From Pisaster brevispinus (lineage: Eukaryota; Echinodermata; Asteroidea; Forcipulatida; Asteriidae), in assembly GCA_023634235.1 (NCBI GenBank), contig JAMKCF010000007.1:7920105-7984104 (forward strand): DNA of 64,000 nt, read 5' to 3'. Positions 29,217 through 41,455 of the stretch are shown one piece after another. The translations under genes were made by a program, and so were the position numbers. The notes under the pieces are model-generated. The model saw nothing but the letters and a program-made list of their open reading frames with translations. It was not told the origin of the DNA and searched no databases. Every line of letters begins with the position of its first letter. Within the stretch, counting starts at the first letter, position 1.

Positions 29217-29699
29217 CGGGAGTATTTCTCTGGGCATTAAACTTGTATTTATCAAATTCAAGTTATAGGCCTAACCCTTCACGTTAGAAGTTGTTTATTT
29301 CCACCCGATCATTCAAACGTGTACGGATGCATCAAACATTTTTTGACAGATGAAAAAGCCCGACAGAAAAATGTCGCTGAAATATTTGTAAATATTATAA
29401 TGTTAGGCCTATGTCCAAAAAGGTTGTTTGATTCGTAGGGAATGTAAAGGCCCTGTTGAAACAAGATTGTGTTTTCCTTTCATATCATGGTTGTACCTTC
29501 GTACGGATTTCTCATGTCATCATAAACTTAGCTCTAATATTATGATTCGAAACGTAAACACTGCATGCCTTAACCTGCACGGTTAAATCAACACTGTCCA
29601 GAAACGTCTCGAACTATTCCCATTCATGTATTATTTTTAGTCGTACGGACACGCATGCGCACCATGGTATCAACCACCTGCCCACGTCTCTAATCAAAC

Positions 29700-30090
29700 T
29701 TTCCCATTGACAGCGAGAGCGAGAGGGAGAGAAATATGCAAATTACTGCCGACGTCAATAAACCCAGCAGCACCGACGTCACATCTAGTTGACGTCACGG
29801 ACAGGCTGGTATTGACTAGATTTCAACGAGAGACGCAACCGCATGAATGGGAAATAGCGAAATGAGCGAACGCCAAGGTGGCATTACACAATCTGGCTAG
29901 ACGTCGTGCAAGAAGGAAGTGCACGCTACCATACGGTACGAGGAATTATTTTGGCGGGCTGATGTTTACTGTTTTGACAGCGTGTGCTGTGTACGTGAAC
30001 CAAGCTGCCTATGTGTGACTACTGTACGATATTTTCCCGAAATCTGGAGATTTTTCAATACAAATTAGGACTGCTTTGAACGTTTCCTAG
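29700..30090 (+). promoter_or_regulatory. Candidate promoter and non-coding first exon, possibly of TENT5
   Basis: Octamer ATGCAAAT at 29736-29743, CRE-like GACGTC at 29751 and 29775, and a full TGACGTCA at 29790-29797 cluster within 60 bp. The sequence is locally CpG-richer than its surroundings. About 290 bp later a strong donor, CCTAG|GTAAGT, is at 30090/30091. The next strong + strand acceptor in front of a coding exon is at 40093-40094, before TENT5. The link between the two is an inference. Confidence 0.35.
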
Positions 30091-31054
30091 GTAAGTTTGT
30101 GGATGGAATGTGTTTTCAAGGAAACTTTGAAAAACTGTGGGAATTGTTTCTCTGTCAAATCTGGTGTTGCAATAGAACTCTGCCAAATTACCTTTTTATT
30201 TACTTCGCAGACCCAAGACAATTTTTCAAATTAATACCTCTGGATCTGAACTAATAAATCTGAACTTTCTTGTATATTTTAAGAAATATTGAGAAACATG
30301 GAAGACGTAAAAATGTACCGTTTATTTTGCCAAACATATTGAGCAGGCTTATCATTCTAGTAAACATTATTAAGAATGTGCAGAGTAACATTCAGGCTTC
30401 TCATTCTGAAGTTATATGGTTGTGAAATTTAATACGCCATTCATTCAAAACATGTTCAAGCCTAATTGAAGACCAGTAGTTATTAGCGTGCATTTCCTGA
30501 TAGTCAATATTGCTAACTCTGGAGGTAGAATTGCTTAGTATAATACCATGCCATGATTGCGCAACTTTGACCCAACGATCACTGTCGACGCTCCACATTC
30601 CTAAAAATGATTAAAAAGAAACTCGGAAAAGCTTGCTTTTGATACGTAAGATGAAATTGAAGAGTATTTTCTTCTGACATGCTGTCATCGTCATGAAAAC
30701 TGTGCAATAACAGACAACTGCCTTGAGAAGTAAGAGACAAATTGAGCAAACATGTTGTGTACACCCGAAATATTGGAGGTCATTAGAAACGTATTACGCA
30801 AGAAACTTGCAAAGACAAAGCTTTCACTCGGCTCACCAATGAAACTTTCCACATTTCTGGTTTCTTTTGGGACCTATTTTTTAAGTATTTGTTTGTTTGT
30901 TGTTGTTGTTGTTGTTTTGTTGTTATTTTGTTATTGTTTGTTGTTGTTTTTTCTATTTCACCGATGGATTTGAGGAAATAAATGTGCTAGTATATTAAAT
31001 ACATTGTTGAGCCCTTCATTTGAAGGTAGGTCACATTACTTGCAGACATGAACA

Positions 31055-31375
31055 AAAAATACTCACAAGTTTACTGCAAAATATCTTACTTGACTGAAAG
31101 TACACATTATTCCATTACTTCATATGAAAGAAAATGCAGTTTTGTATCATTTGAAGCGATTTTTGGCCGACGATCGTTGATACGTTTGAGTTTTAATACA
31201 GGAAGGTCTATCTGCGACAGCTTAAAAATCGTCACAATTTGCTCTCGTTTTTCTCGGCAGTCACGTGACGCACACATGTAAACAGGTCGGTGGAACGGTA
31301 GTTCATGCCAAATCCTACCCAACAAACCCACATTTTTCTCGATAAAATACTGCAGTTACCAACGACCTCCCTTTA
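31055..31375 (+). repeat. ~300-bp dispersed repeat, copy 1
   Basis: TTTTGTATCATTTGAAGCGA, TTTTTCTCGGCAGT, AACAGGTCGGTGGAACG and CCCACATTTTTCTCG occur in the same order at 32995-33315. Confidence 0.7.
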
Positions 31376-32994
31376 AATCCACTTGTCACTGACGATGTCA
31401 ATGAACGGACCGTTGTTCAGCAGCTGTTCCCGCCCGATAGCAACGTGCGCACACGTACATGTAATATGTTTATTCTACAAAAGCTAGTTATTAATCAACC
31501 GTGAAAACTGCCAAATAATTGTCAATTTGATCAGGTATTTTGAAGACTCATCGTCAAGGGAGAGACGCTGCACATTACAAACTAAGCATTGCACCCAAAA
31601 CAAGATTGTAATAATTGGTTCGGAGAAAACTGACGTCTTGACATCGCAGGCTTTACCTCGGCACCACAAAAACACAGCAGAAGTGCCAAGGGGGAATCCT
31701 CAGCACTGAAATAATTTATATGATCAATTCGTTCAACGTTCTATGCACCCGCAGCAAAACTTGTCGTTGATCCCCGCACATCATGACAAGTCAAAAAATC
31801 CAATGCGTGTATAAGAGGCACAGGCCTACGTGACACGCTGACCGCGTTCATCGAATTTGAATTACATCGTCAATACGGCTGACTCTGGTTCCTCTATTAT
31901 GTTTAATGGAGTCTCGTAGCTAGATCTCTGTAAGGCGAGGCTTATTTCTCTCGGAAGATCATATAGGTTGCCCACTAATCGGTTTTAAACATACAGCGGG
32001 CATGTTCGAATGTTTATTCCCCCCCCCCCCCCCCATCGTGGATATAACCCGTAGCCCGTAAGGTGATTTCGGGAAACAGTTTTGTGGAGAGTGGGCACAT
32101 GGCAAAGGACGCCTTTCCTAAAGCGAGTAGGCCTACGTGCAGCCAGCGCTGTGATCTATCCCTGCAGGCAGCGCACGTGGCGATTGTGACACTGCATTCT
32201 TGACGGCCATGTCACACGGGGCAATTTACAGGCAAACCGGTCTCGGGTAGTCAGTCTCCAAGAAGAAAAAGACATTCACATTTCAATTTAAACTTCGTCT
32301 TCTTGGGGATACTAAGAAGCTATTAGACAAGTCCCTTGTGCTGCTAAAGTGTTCCGACCTATAGACTGTGCAAGTCTCGCACATATTATTCGAATATTGG
32401 GACTCGTTTAAAGTGCGCAAGTTTGTTTCCTTCGCGCGTTAAAGCAGTGTATGTAGGGCCAAAGTGGTCAAAACAATGTTTAACGCGCAAGACTTACAAT
32501 ACGCGCGAGAGCGGTTTGGTTGCATGCAAGTAGCCTGGAAAGAGTGCCTCGTTTGACAAATTGCGAGAACATTATTGACTTTAAGAATGGAGATATATTT
32601 CTGGGAAGTAACTACTTACGAAATGCATGTTCTTTATGATCCGTCAGTAGTAGGGAGTTTCACTACATATTGTTTACAGCATGGAAACAAAAGCCAAGTT
32701 TTTTGTGTGAATCATCAATTTAATTTTAAGGAACAATCTACCGTGGCTCCGTATGGCATTGTTTGCATGTTGAGTGTCTCAAGGAGCAGGGACTCTACAA
32801 GACGATGTCTGTGAATAGTTTTCCCCTTTTATTCGCGAAGGGGGCAATTACTGAGGTATCAATGCACACTTCACAAGTCTGGACGGCCTGTCTTAAGACA
32901 GCTGTCACGACGCTGTGATTCAGCACTGGCTGTGAAACTCGACGAGCGAATAAAGTAGAAGATTGGATTAAAGGTGGATTTGCAGACGTGACCA

Positions 32995-33315
32995 CAAAAA
33001 AAATGTACTCCCAAGTTTTACTTCAAAATAACTTACCTGACCGAAAGTTATTATTCCCATAGTATCCAGTGCAATCCTTTCGCCAGGTGTTATTTCAATT
33101 TAAACAAAAAGTAATTTTGTATCATTTTTGAAGCAACGGTCGGCCGACCATCGTTTGACCGTTTGAGTTTTTGGTACAGCAAGATCTGTCTGACAGCTTT
33201 AAAACTGTCACCATTTGCTGTTGTTTTTCTCGGCAGTGAACAGGTCGGTGGAACGATATCAAACCCCACATTTTCTCGAAACATACAAGCAATTTCCAAT
33301 GATGTAATTCCCTTA
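32995..33315 (+). repeat. ~300-bp dispersed repeat, copy 2
   Basis: Same block order as 31055-31375 (TTTTGTATCATTTTTGAAGC, TTTTTCTCGGCAGT, AACAGGTCGGTGGAACG, CCCACATTTTCTCG) in the same orientation, about 1.9 kb downstream. Confidence 0.7.
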
Positions 33316-34639
33316 AAAATGTAAACAACTGACAGTTTGTGGGGAATTTTTTTCTCCTGAAAAACGATAAACCATGTATACACATTAATACTTTCTGTTT
33401 TTGGTAATATAAAGATAAAATGATCAACCTTTTCAAATTCATAGTAAACAGTGATGTAATTTCTTAAAATTTTAGTAATTTGACGCGATTGCCTTTTTCC
33501 GTTATGACAATAAGTCAGGCTTTGCACAATTCTCAACTGTAAAAACTTCCCATTCGATTAATTTCATCTTTTTATTGCAACCACCGGGATGTGAAAATAA
33601 TAAAATAGTGTGCCATTACATATAGTTTCTGTTACAGTTTCGAAATGCAATGTTCATGTTTTGGATTTCATGATATTGCAAAAGAGAACCACCCCCCCCC
33701 CTCCCCCACAAACACACAAGATAAAAACATGTTGAACTACAATATCCGGGACATTTAAATAATAAAATCAGATGTGGTAAGAATGTCAGGAGGAAGAATA
33801 CCTCTTTGAAAATGCCATCTTTTAAATTGCGCAGCGGTTTTGCCAGGAGTTTTTATTTAAGGGGGCAGAAGGGGGCATTGCTTTAGTTGGGGGGGGGGGG
33901 CCAAGGACCGTGTTTTAATTTGATGATGGGGGTCGTGTAGTGCAATTGTTTTTCTTATAAGGGGCACCTCAGGGGCACGATGGTCTTGTTATGGGGGGCA
34001 CTAGTGTACCTGGATGTGTACCCCCCCCCCCGGCTATGCCGCTGCTATTGCAATGTAAAGCAAATTCAGACAATGACAAAAGAAAAGACAAAATGTCGCG
34101 GTTTAGTCCTCGGTTTTGATCTCCTTTTGACGCAAAATAACAAGTCCCATTATCACAGACACTGCTCAACCAAATATCAATTTGTAGACTTATTTATTTC
34201 GATCAGAAGGAGAAAAGTTTCTGGTTTTGGCTTTCGTAGGTTTGTCATCCAATGTCAACCCACAAATCATTATTAACATCGCAACAATAAGACCGGGATA
34301 GATGGGGGGAAAATCAATGGGAAACCAAAATTCAATGCAATTTTTCACACTTTAATCCCCTTCCTCTTCTTGATCAGTCTCGAATGCCACACTCTATACA
34401 AAAATAAATAGTAAATCATTTATTTTTCAGAAACAGATCTCATTAAAATTTTGTAAAATTACAAAATCAACAGCAACTGTTTAAGAAATAGATCTCATAA
34501 GAATTCTGTAACAATGCAAATCAACAGCAACAAACAAACAACAACATTATCCAGAAATACATTAAGTTTATCCACGGTCCCAATGAGACTTCATCTTCTT
34601 CCTCGTAAAACCTCGCGACATCTTCTTATAGAGCGACGT

Positions 34640-34960
34640 CTGTTTTTCCTGAATGAAAACAACTGACGTCATGGAAAGCCGTGATCCCGCTCGGCAAGTG
34701 TCTCATTATGCGTGGGCGATCGGGGGAAACCCGTCGCTTGCCGCGTTTCGCAATGAACATTTCCGAATGCGCTTCTTCTTCTTTTTTTTCCGCTACACCG
34801 CAATATCGCAGTGTTTTAGCGTCAGTGCGGATCTGCACGGCCGTGTTAATTATCGCCGGCGAAGTCACTTACAAAATTGCGGGGGAGGGCGAGCGGAGAG
34901 TTGCGGGGGCAGGGAAAACAAGCCGGAGTCAAGATCAGCTATAGAGGTCGATGGATCATA
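34640..34960. promoter_or_regulatory. CpG-richer patch with an EGR-type site
   Basis: Contains GCGTGGGCG (34710-34718), the EGR consensus, and GACGTC at 34664-34670, in a patch visibly richer in CG dinucleotides than the DNA around it. Enhancer or alternative promoter status is only a guess. Confidence 0.2.
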
Positions 34961-37792
34961 AGGGATGCCGATTAGAAGACTGACAATATGTTACAGTCTA
35001 CTTCTCCAACTCGTCAAGTGGAGAAAATGTCTAAACCATGAAATTTTTTAAGAGGGGTGGTTCGTTTTTTTATATTTCGTTCAGCAGTTAGTACTTTGAG
35101 CCCAAAATAGTGAGAGAAATATTTCTGTCCATTCCCGACTGATCGTTTAGATGAATTTAACACTTTTAATTGGCCTATAGCCTAATAGGGGCCTATTCGA
35201 ATAAAAATTTCATCCGAACATCATAGATATTTGTAATAAGTGGTACAAAAATGTAATATAATTACATAGTGTGTAGAATACTTTGGGGGAAAAACTTTCA
35301 TTATTCAAAGGATGACTGTGACGAAATGTGTGCTATCGGTATAAGGAGCTCCAAGGGTCCACTAAGCGGGCCTTCACATATTGACCCAGTGCTTTTCCAA
35401 GATATTTTAATTGAATTTGAACCATAGCAGTCCACCCCACAAACATCTGCCCCCACACCTCTCCGCCCACCTCTGCTGCCACGTGCTCTTATGTCACTTC
35501 AAGTATTTTCCAAATTTTGGCGGGATGCGGAAATTATGCGCGTACAATAGCGGGGGCGCACGGGATGTTCATTGTGCGCAGTTGGCAATCAGTCGTTGCC
35601 TTCAATAATTAATTGGCACAATTTCTCAAACATGATGTATCCATTTAACTAATTATCTTCATTCCTTGTCAATTTTGTCTGTAACTGATGTCCGGTTCGA
35701 CGACACTCGTTTTCCAGGAATCTGCGAGGGAAGGCAAAATGAACGGTATACATAAATTGGTTGGTTGGGGGTGTCAATAAATATTATTCCAAGTTCCATA
35801 CGCTTCTAGCTCAAGATACAGTGAAGGAAGGGAAGCGTACACAAAGTGTCTTGGGAGAGTGTGTTGTAGACCTCTATAATTCCTGCCATTCGAGAAACAT
35901 ATCCTAAAGGAATGGTGCAATAACGCTCCTTCGATGTAATGACATTGTTATCAAGAAACATCAAAATAATGGCAAACGTCGTTGGTTTTTTGACTGTTTT
36001 AACTGTTTCAATCAAACCGGCTTTTCGACAGAAAAAAAGGGATGGTGAAGTTGTCTTCATTAAAAACGTCCTTCAAGGTTTTTACATCATTGATTTGGGA
36101 AATAAAGTACAATTATGTCAATCATGTAGGCATATTCGAGAAAACTGAACATTGACTATGTGCTGCACCTAATGTAATCCGAGCGAGATATAAATGTAAA
36201 CCGTTCCCAGTGTCGTCCCCAACTCCAACTGTAGTAAGTCCAGGTTTGGGGATAGTAGCTTAGTCCGAACTACACAGGGGCACTATCGTCGTGATCATAG
36301 TCTGCTTGTGGCTGGACATGAAAACATGACCTCTTACCCCGATACTACACGCGCGCGCGTTGACCGTCACGTCACAAACAACAAAGGGCTCCGTCATTAC
36401 ATCGCACGCGCGCGCGTGTGTGCAGTTATTGGGTGAGAGTTCAGAATTGAGTGTCTGGTCACAGACTCGCTGTGAACACTTTAAGGTATGCAGGGTTTTA
36501 GGGCTACATTTTGTTAAGATCCAAGCTACGGTCACGGAATGCATTGAGGCGTCAAACAATCGCAAGGGATGATTTATCATCCTGACTATCCTCAAGCATT
36601 CAATCATTAAGAGATTCTGCAATTATTGGTTTTAATTTGAAGTCCGTGGTCACCATTCATAAGTCAGGTTACTTTGGTCAATATAACCAAACTCTAAGAA
36701 AACCGTGACTGACTTGTTTGAAGTTTGACTGCGCTTGCACATTTTTGAGAAATGTTCCACCAAAGGGACACCCATATAAGTGTTTGAATTATAATATTAT
36801 AAATTTCCTAATTATATTTCGTACCTGCATAAAAACCAAAATAAACTCTCATGAGAAAGCCCATCGGCAAGTTCGCCTTCCATTGACTTCATCATGTCGT
36901 TGTTTTTACCTAAAAAATAAAATCCACTATCATTTCATTCTTGATTATCGCGTCCAGTATTGAAAATGTAACCCAGTCTGTTTACGAGAAACTCTATCAT
37001 TGCCTCATCTAGGGAAATGTTATTATTCTTTTGTCGAAAAAGGAGGCAACACCGGAAAGTCAATTTCGAACTTGGTGTTATTTCCCCGCAATGTCTCCCT
37101 GCAATACCCCGCTCTATTACACAACAAAGCCGTACGCTCCAACCATTATTTGGAAATAAAATCTCCTTTTGTCCCCATTATGATCCGCCCACAGATCCCG
37201 GAAAACATAAACAGACAGTAGGATCTAGTTTATTTCACCTGGCATTTCGCAAGTTGACGTTTACCAATTAAAAAAAAAAAGATGATAGTTTCCTATTACA
37301 TGATATAATGACTTCTCTCCAAAGAAATATTACTAGACCAAGTTCTACAAAAAGAAGTAATTCCTCCCTTACTGTATCCTGCCAGCATCGGTTTTTAGGG
37401 TGATTTCCCTACTGTTTTCACCTTAGTCATTTTCATCCTTGTTTTGTGGTTAAAACTAATTATTCATTTATTTTTTCCACCACGACTCTCCCATTCTGAG
37501 TGCGCGTGTCAGGTAAATTTCACCATGACTGTGTAAATTGAGCTATGTCAAGTTGACATACTAAAAGGCTGTGGCTGATAGCTGTGTGCAATGCAGCTGA
37601 CGCGCCGCAGTCAATACGGACCGCCCCGCCCCCCCCCCCCCTCCCCGTTGTCTTGTCGTTGCGGGCGCTGTTGCCGCCGCCTTTAATTTTCAATATTGTC
37701 AGCTCGGCAATGTAAAGTATACCGGTTGAAACTTGTTGGTGCCCAGACTATAGAGACAGGGTCTTTTTCTGTAACCAGACCAACATGGTTGT

Positions 37793-38003
37793 ATGTGTGT
37801 GTGTGTGTGTGAACATGTCTACGCATTCAAACCGAGGACTTTAGCAATAGGGATCCGGGAAAAAAACATATCGGGGACAGTCCTCGGTTTGTTTCGTGTA
37901 CAAAACCAATGGGAACGTCGCTAAAAAAACTAAGTCCACAGCATGGGATGTCCTCGGTATTATACCATTTACACACTTGCGTGTGTGTGTGTGTGTGCGT
38001 GGG
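37793..38003 (+). repeat. GTGTTTACACACTTG-family repeat, diverged copy, flanked by (TG)n
   Basis: CATTCAAACCGAGGAC, GTGTACAAAACCAATGGGA and TTTACACACTTGCGTGTGTG keep the order seen at 53410-53625. (TG)n tracts lie at both ends. Confidence 0.55.
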
Positions 38004-38518
38004 GAGGGGGGGGGGGAGGAATTAATAAAATAATAAACTATTATTATCTATTTTCATACTTCAAACATTCAGTTTAAATTAGTTGTAGTAGTACCGGTAC
38101 GCAGCACACAAACTCCATGTTATTTTTTGTAATTTTCCTACAGAAAAACAACACCACCAACAAGTCAAACAAAACAGCAAAACCCATTATCTCTCGGCCT
38201 ATAACGAACGAAACCATTCTGTATTTTCGTCGCAATGAGAAGTACTGCATTATTGGACACCAAGCGTGGAAAACATAATTTGCAATCTTACACATGGGAT
38301 GTGTTGTGAAAGTGACTACAAACAGGAAATGGAAAAATTAGTTATTGCCAATAATCTCAATGAAAGCAACTTTTCGTAAGCATTATGTTTTGAAAAAAAG
38401 ATAGATAAAGTACGGCATTAAAACTTGAAGTGAATAGATTGATGTACTCGTCCTCTGGTTTTCAATTCACATTATCTTGCAAAGAACATGTGAAACTTCA
38501 ATTTCATCAAATTATATT

Positions 38519-38561
38519 GTGTTGTTGTTGTTGTTGTTGTTGGTGTTGCTGCTGCTGCTGC

Positions 38562-38608
<47 letters not shown>

Positions 38609-38633
38609 TTGTTGTTGCTGTTGTTGTTGTTGC

Positions 38634-38712
<79 letters not shown>

Positions 38713-38771
38713 CTTGTTCTTGAGTTATTGTTGTTCTTGTTCTTGTTGTTGTGGTGGTGGTGGTGTTGGTG
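38519..38771. repeat. Long (GTT)n microsatellite
   Basis: About 250 bp of mostly GTT triplets with CTG, ATG, TTC and GGT interruptions. A 134-codon poly-Leu frame here is a by-product. Confidence 0.95.
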
Positions 38772-39639
38772 CCGTTGTGTTTAAAATAGAAAATACAACG
38801 AAAGCGGTTCGTGAAATGTCCGTGATTTTATGCGCTTTATTTAGCTTTTTTTATCGTGGCAATCGAAATAAGTTATGGTAATCTTAAGGAACTTCTCAGA
38901 TGCTTCTGTTTTTTTTACTTCGAGTGTTTCAGACAAAAACATTTCCCTGGAGGATCGGTACTGCCATGAACTTGATAGTAATTGAGTTTACACTTTCCTT
39001 GTCAGATTGAAACATAATTTTCACCCAATAATTACCCCCAAAATATCTTTTAGATCGCGTCGCGGGTTTTGAGTCTATAAAACATAAATCATCAAATAAC
39101 TGCCGAATTAGTTTTGCCCGTGATACAAAATAATCCATTCGGTCTGTTGTCAGTTTGAGTTACCGAACCCACGCCCTTCATTTTCCCCTTTATAAACATC
39201 GTCATCATGCAGGATGGGACTCTTGTCCTCCCCCGCTTATTCCGACCCCCAGCTCAACCCGATTGCCCCGCCCCCTATACTCGAAAAATGTGAGCTACAC
39301 GCCCACGCATTTTTATAGATTCCATATTGTTAGACTATGACTGTAGCATTTTTAATTTCAGTCAAATTTGGTTTGTTCCACAAGATTGTGAACATAATCC
39401 AAACAAATTAACAGTCGGGTTTGTTTTGTTTTCCACCATTCTGCTGCTGTACATTCCGGCCATTGAACAGTCATGGACCATTCTTATTATGGAAAATTAC
39501 CTCAGCACTTGCTATTGCGCAACCAGTTTCAATGTTGTGACACCAAACACTATGCGAACAAAAAAATAAGCTGAATATTCATGAGATAAAAGGAGAACTC
39601 GCACGCTGTTGGCTATCGTTAGGGGCAACTCAATTGCCT

Positions 39640-39730
39640 AACCAATCAGATTACGAGACTGACAAACAATTGGTTAAGCAAAATGCGTCTGGTTTTATAA
39701 ATGCGCGCATCAGTAAGTTCTCTCATTCCG
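39640..39730 (+). promoter_or_regulatory. CCAAT/TATA proximal promoter candidate for TENT5
   Basis: CCAAT at 39642-39646, an inverted CCAAT (ATTGG) at 39669-39673 and TATAAA at 39696-39701. Initiation would be expected near 39725-39732. The spacing CCAAT to TATA of about 50 bp is typical. Transcripts would run through 40094 either unspliced or joined at that acceptor. Confidence 0.4.
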
Positions 39731-40094
39731 TGATAAAAAAAACCCTGAAACAGTCATACATTTAATAAATTTATACCGTGAATTTGAAGGGCTGTCAAGT
39801 CCAATTTTGCTTCATATTTAGACAGCATTTTTCTCGTGTGAAACGAACTGTTTTCATTTAATAATTTGTAAAACAGCTGTTCCGCGTAGTGTTTTTAAAG
39901 CTCACATATAAGTGAAGCGGCGCCAGCTGATTGAGTTGCTGACATCTGCAATACTTAGCTTGGACAAGTGCAGGCACGACCGGCCCAAGTGGACAGTTAC
40001 ATATTAGTTGCAACAGTCTGTTCGCTGAGGACACTGTTCAGATTGAAATATTTTTAACTCGCCGTTTGGTTTTCCTCTTGTTGGGTTCTTGCAG

Positions 40095-40138
40095 TTAACA
40101 CCTTCTGAAGAAAACTGGAGAATATTTGTGTGACAAGC
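40095..40138 (+). other. TENT5: TENT5 5' UTR part of the coding exon
   Basis: The acceptor TTGTTGGGTTCTTGCAG ends at 40094, preceded by TTTGGTTTTCCTCTTG, a strong pyrimidine tract. The 44 bases from here to the ATG are non-coding, showing that the mature mRNA has an upstream exon. Confidence 0.6.
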
Positions 40139-41455
40139 ATGGCTTCTACCGAATCAACCACTAGATTCCAGGTGCTGAGTTATGACCAGGTCAACCGACT
40201 GGACCATGTCCTCCGACGGGAGACCATGACGGTCCACGGCCGGGGAAACTTTCCAACGTTGGACATGAGCCTCCTGGATTTGATCGACGTCGTACGGGGC
40301 AAACTCGAAGATGGAGGAGTGCATGTCCGTGGTGTTCGGCTCAACGGTGGGGCGGCCAGCCACATTCTCGGCGCCTCGGAACACCAGTCCTACAACGACG
40401 TGGACCTGATTTTCGGAGTCGACCTATCCCGGACTGAAAACACCCACATTATCAAGGAAGCCGTATTAACCTCGCTGTTGAATTTTCTTCCAGAGGGGGT
40501 GAGTAAAACAAAAATGAGCTCGTGCACCATGCAAGAGGCCTATGTGCAAAAAATGGTCAAAATCTACAATGATAATGACCGTTGGAGCCTCATTTCGTTG
40601 TCCAACAACACTGGCAAGAATATCGAACTTAAATTTGTCGATAGGATGAGGCGTCAGTTTGAATTCAGCGTCGATTCGTTCCAGATCATTCTTGATTCAC
40701 TCCTCTTCTTCTATAAACTTTCTGAAATCCCCATGAACTCCAACTTCTACCCGACAGTCATCGGCGAGAGTGTCTTTGGGAACTTCAACGAGGCCTTGTA
40801 CCACCTCAACAATAAGTTGATAGCCACACGGAACCCTGAAGAAATTAGAGGAGGTGGCCTGCTCAAGTACTGCAATCTCCTTGTTCGGAAATACCTCCCA
40901 GCAAGCCACGAGGAAATAAAAATCCTGGAAAGATACATGTGTTCACGTTTTTTCATCGACTTCAGCGAGTTGCCGCAACAACAGCAAAAGCTTGAGAGCT
41001 ATCTGAACGATCACTTTGTTGGGGACGACATTTGTAGGTACGAGTACTTGATGATTTTGCACAGAGTTGTGGATTCCAGTACCGTGTGTCTGATGGGGCA
41101 TGAGCGCCGGCAGACCTTGACACTGATCGCTGACTTTGCTCAGGAGGTCCAGCGATCGCTGGCGTTCCACCACCAGCAGCAGAGGCATCCGCTGATGTTC
41201 AGCAATAGCATTCATCAACGACAACTCCACCAGTACCAGAACAGCAACAACCACCACCATCATCACCATCGGCAGCCGGCAGCCCTGCCACCGCCCACAA
41301 ACAACCACCACCATCACCAGCAGCGTCCATTCATTCCCTACAACTACAAGCAGGGTCAGGGCTACTATCCCACAAGCCCCTTCTACGGTCAAAAAGCAGC
41401 TCCCCACAATCGCTACTCGAACTTCAATGCAAATTGGATGCATTATGCATACTAG
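40139..41455 (+). CDS. TENT5: TENT5 (FAM46) non-canonical poly(A) polymerase, single-exon CDS
   Basis: 438 residues. ATG 40139 has A at -3 and G at +4; the in-frame codon at 40130 is GTG, so the protein starts [11 protein letters not shown]5 enzymes extend mRNA poly(A) tails, often on secretory-pathway transcripts. Nucleotidyltransferase core: HGRGNFPTL (33-41), the LNGG helix motif (68-71), catalytic YNDVDLIF with D87 and D89, and [20 protein letters not shown] (163-182), E163 being the probable third carboxylate. The second domain has [49 protein letters not shown] and [14 protein letters not shown]. The tail (~344-438) is His/Gln/Asn-rich, with a six-His run near 372, and aromatic at the end. 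An intronless coding region agrees with vertebrate TENT5C. The paralogue cannot be named, so TENT5 is used. Confidence 0.95.
   Translation: MASTESTTRFQVLSYDQVNRLDHVLRRETMTVHGRGNFPTLDMSLLDLIDVVRGKLEDGGVHVRGVRLNGGAASHILGASEHQSYNDVDLIFGVDLSRTENTHIIKEAVLTSLLNFLPEGVSKTKMSSCTMQEAYVQKMVKIYNDNDRWSLISLSNNTGKNIELKFVDRMRRQFEFSVDSFQIILDSLLFFYKLSEIPMNSNFYPTVIGESVFGNFNEALYHLNNKLIATRNPEEIRGGGLLKYCNLLVRKYLPASHEEIKILERYMCSRFFIDFSELPQQQQKLESYLNDHFVGDDICRYEYLMILHRVVDSSTVCLMGHERRQTLTLIADFAQEVQRSLAFHHQQQRHPLMFSNSIHQRQLHQYQNSNNHHHHHHRQPAALPPPTNNHHHHQQRPFIPYNYKQGQGYYPTSPFYGQKAAPHNRYSNFNANWMHYAY

Larger units (their letters stand above)
30091..39580 (+). other. Probable TENT5 5' UTR intron or upstream DNA
   Basis: Nearly 9.5 kb without a recognisable coding exon. 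It contains a duplicated ~300-bp repeat (31055, 32995), C and G runs (32021-32036, 33889-33900, 34021-34032), a GC-richer patch at 34640-34960, TG repeats and the (GTT)n tract at 38519. Short open frames show no family motif. Confidence 0.4.

Noticed and set aside
33090..33536. 148-codon minus-strand frame
   Set aside because: Half of it is antisense to the 32995-33315 repeat; no recognisable protein motif.
38477..38881. 134-codon Leu-rich open frame
   Set aside because: By-product of the (GTT)n microsatellite.
40130..40138. Start of TENT5 at 40130
   Set aside because: The codon there is GTG; the first in-frame ATG, with good Kozak context, is at 40139.
40943..41443. 166-codon minus-strand frame within TENT5
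   Set aside because: Shadow of the conserved TENT5 coding strand.
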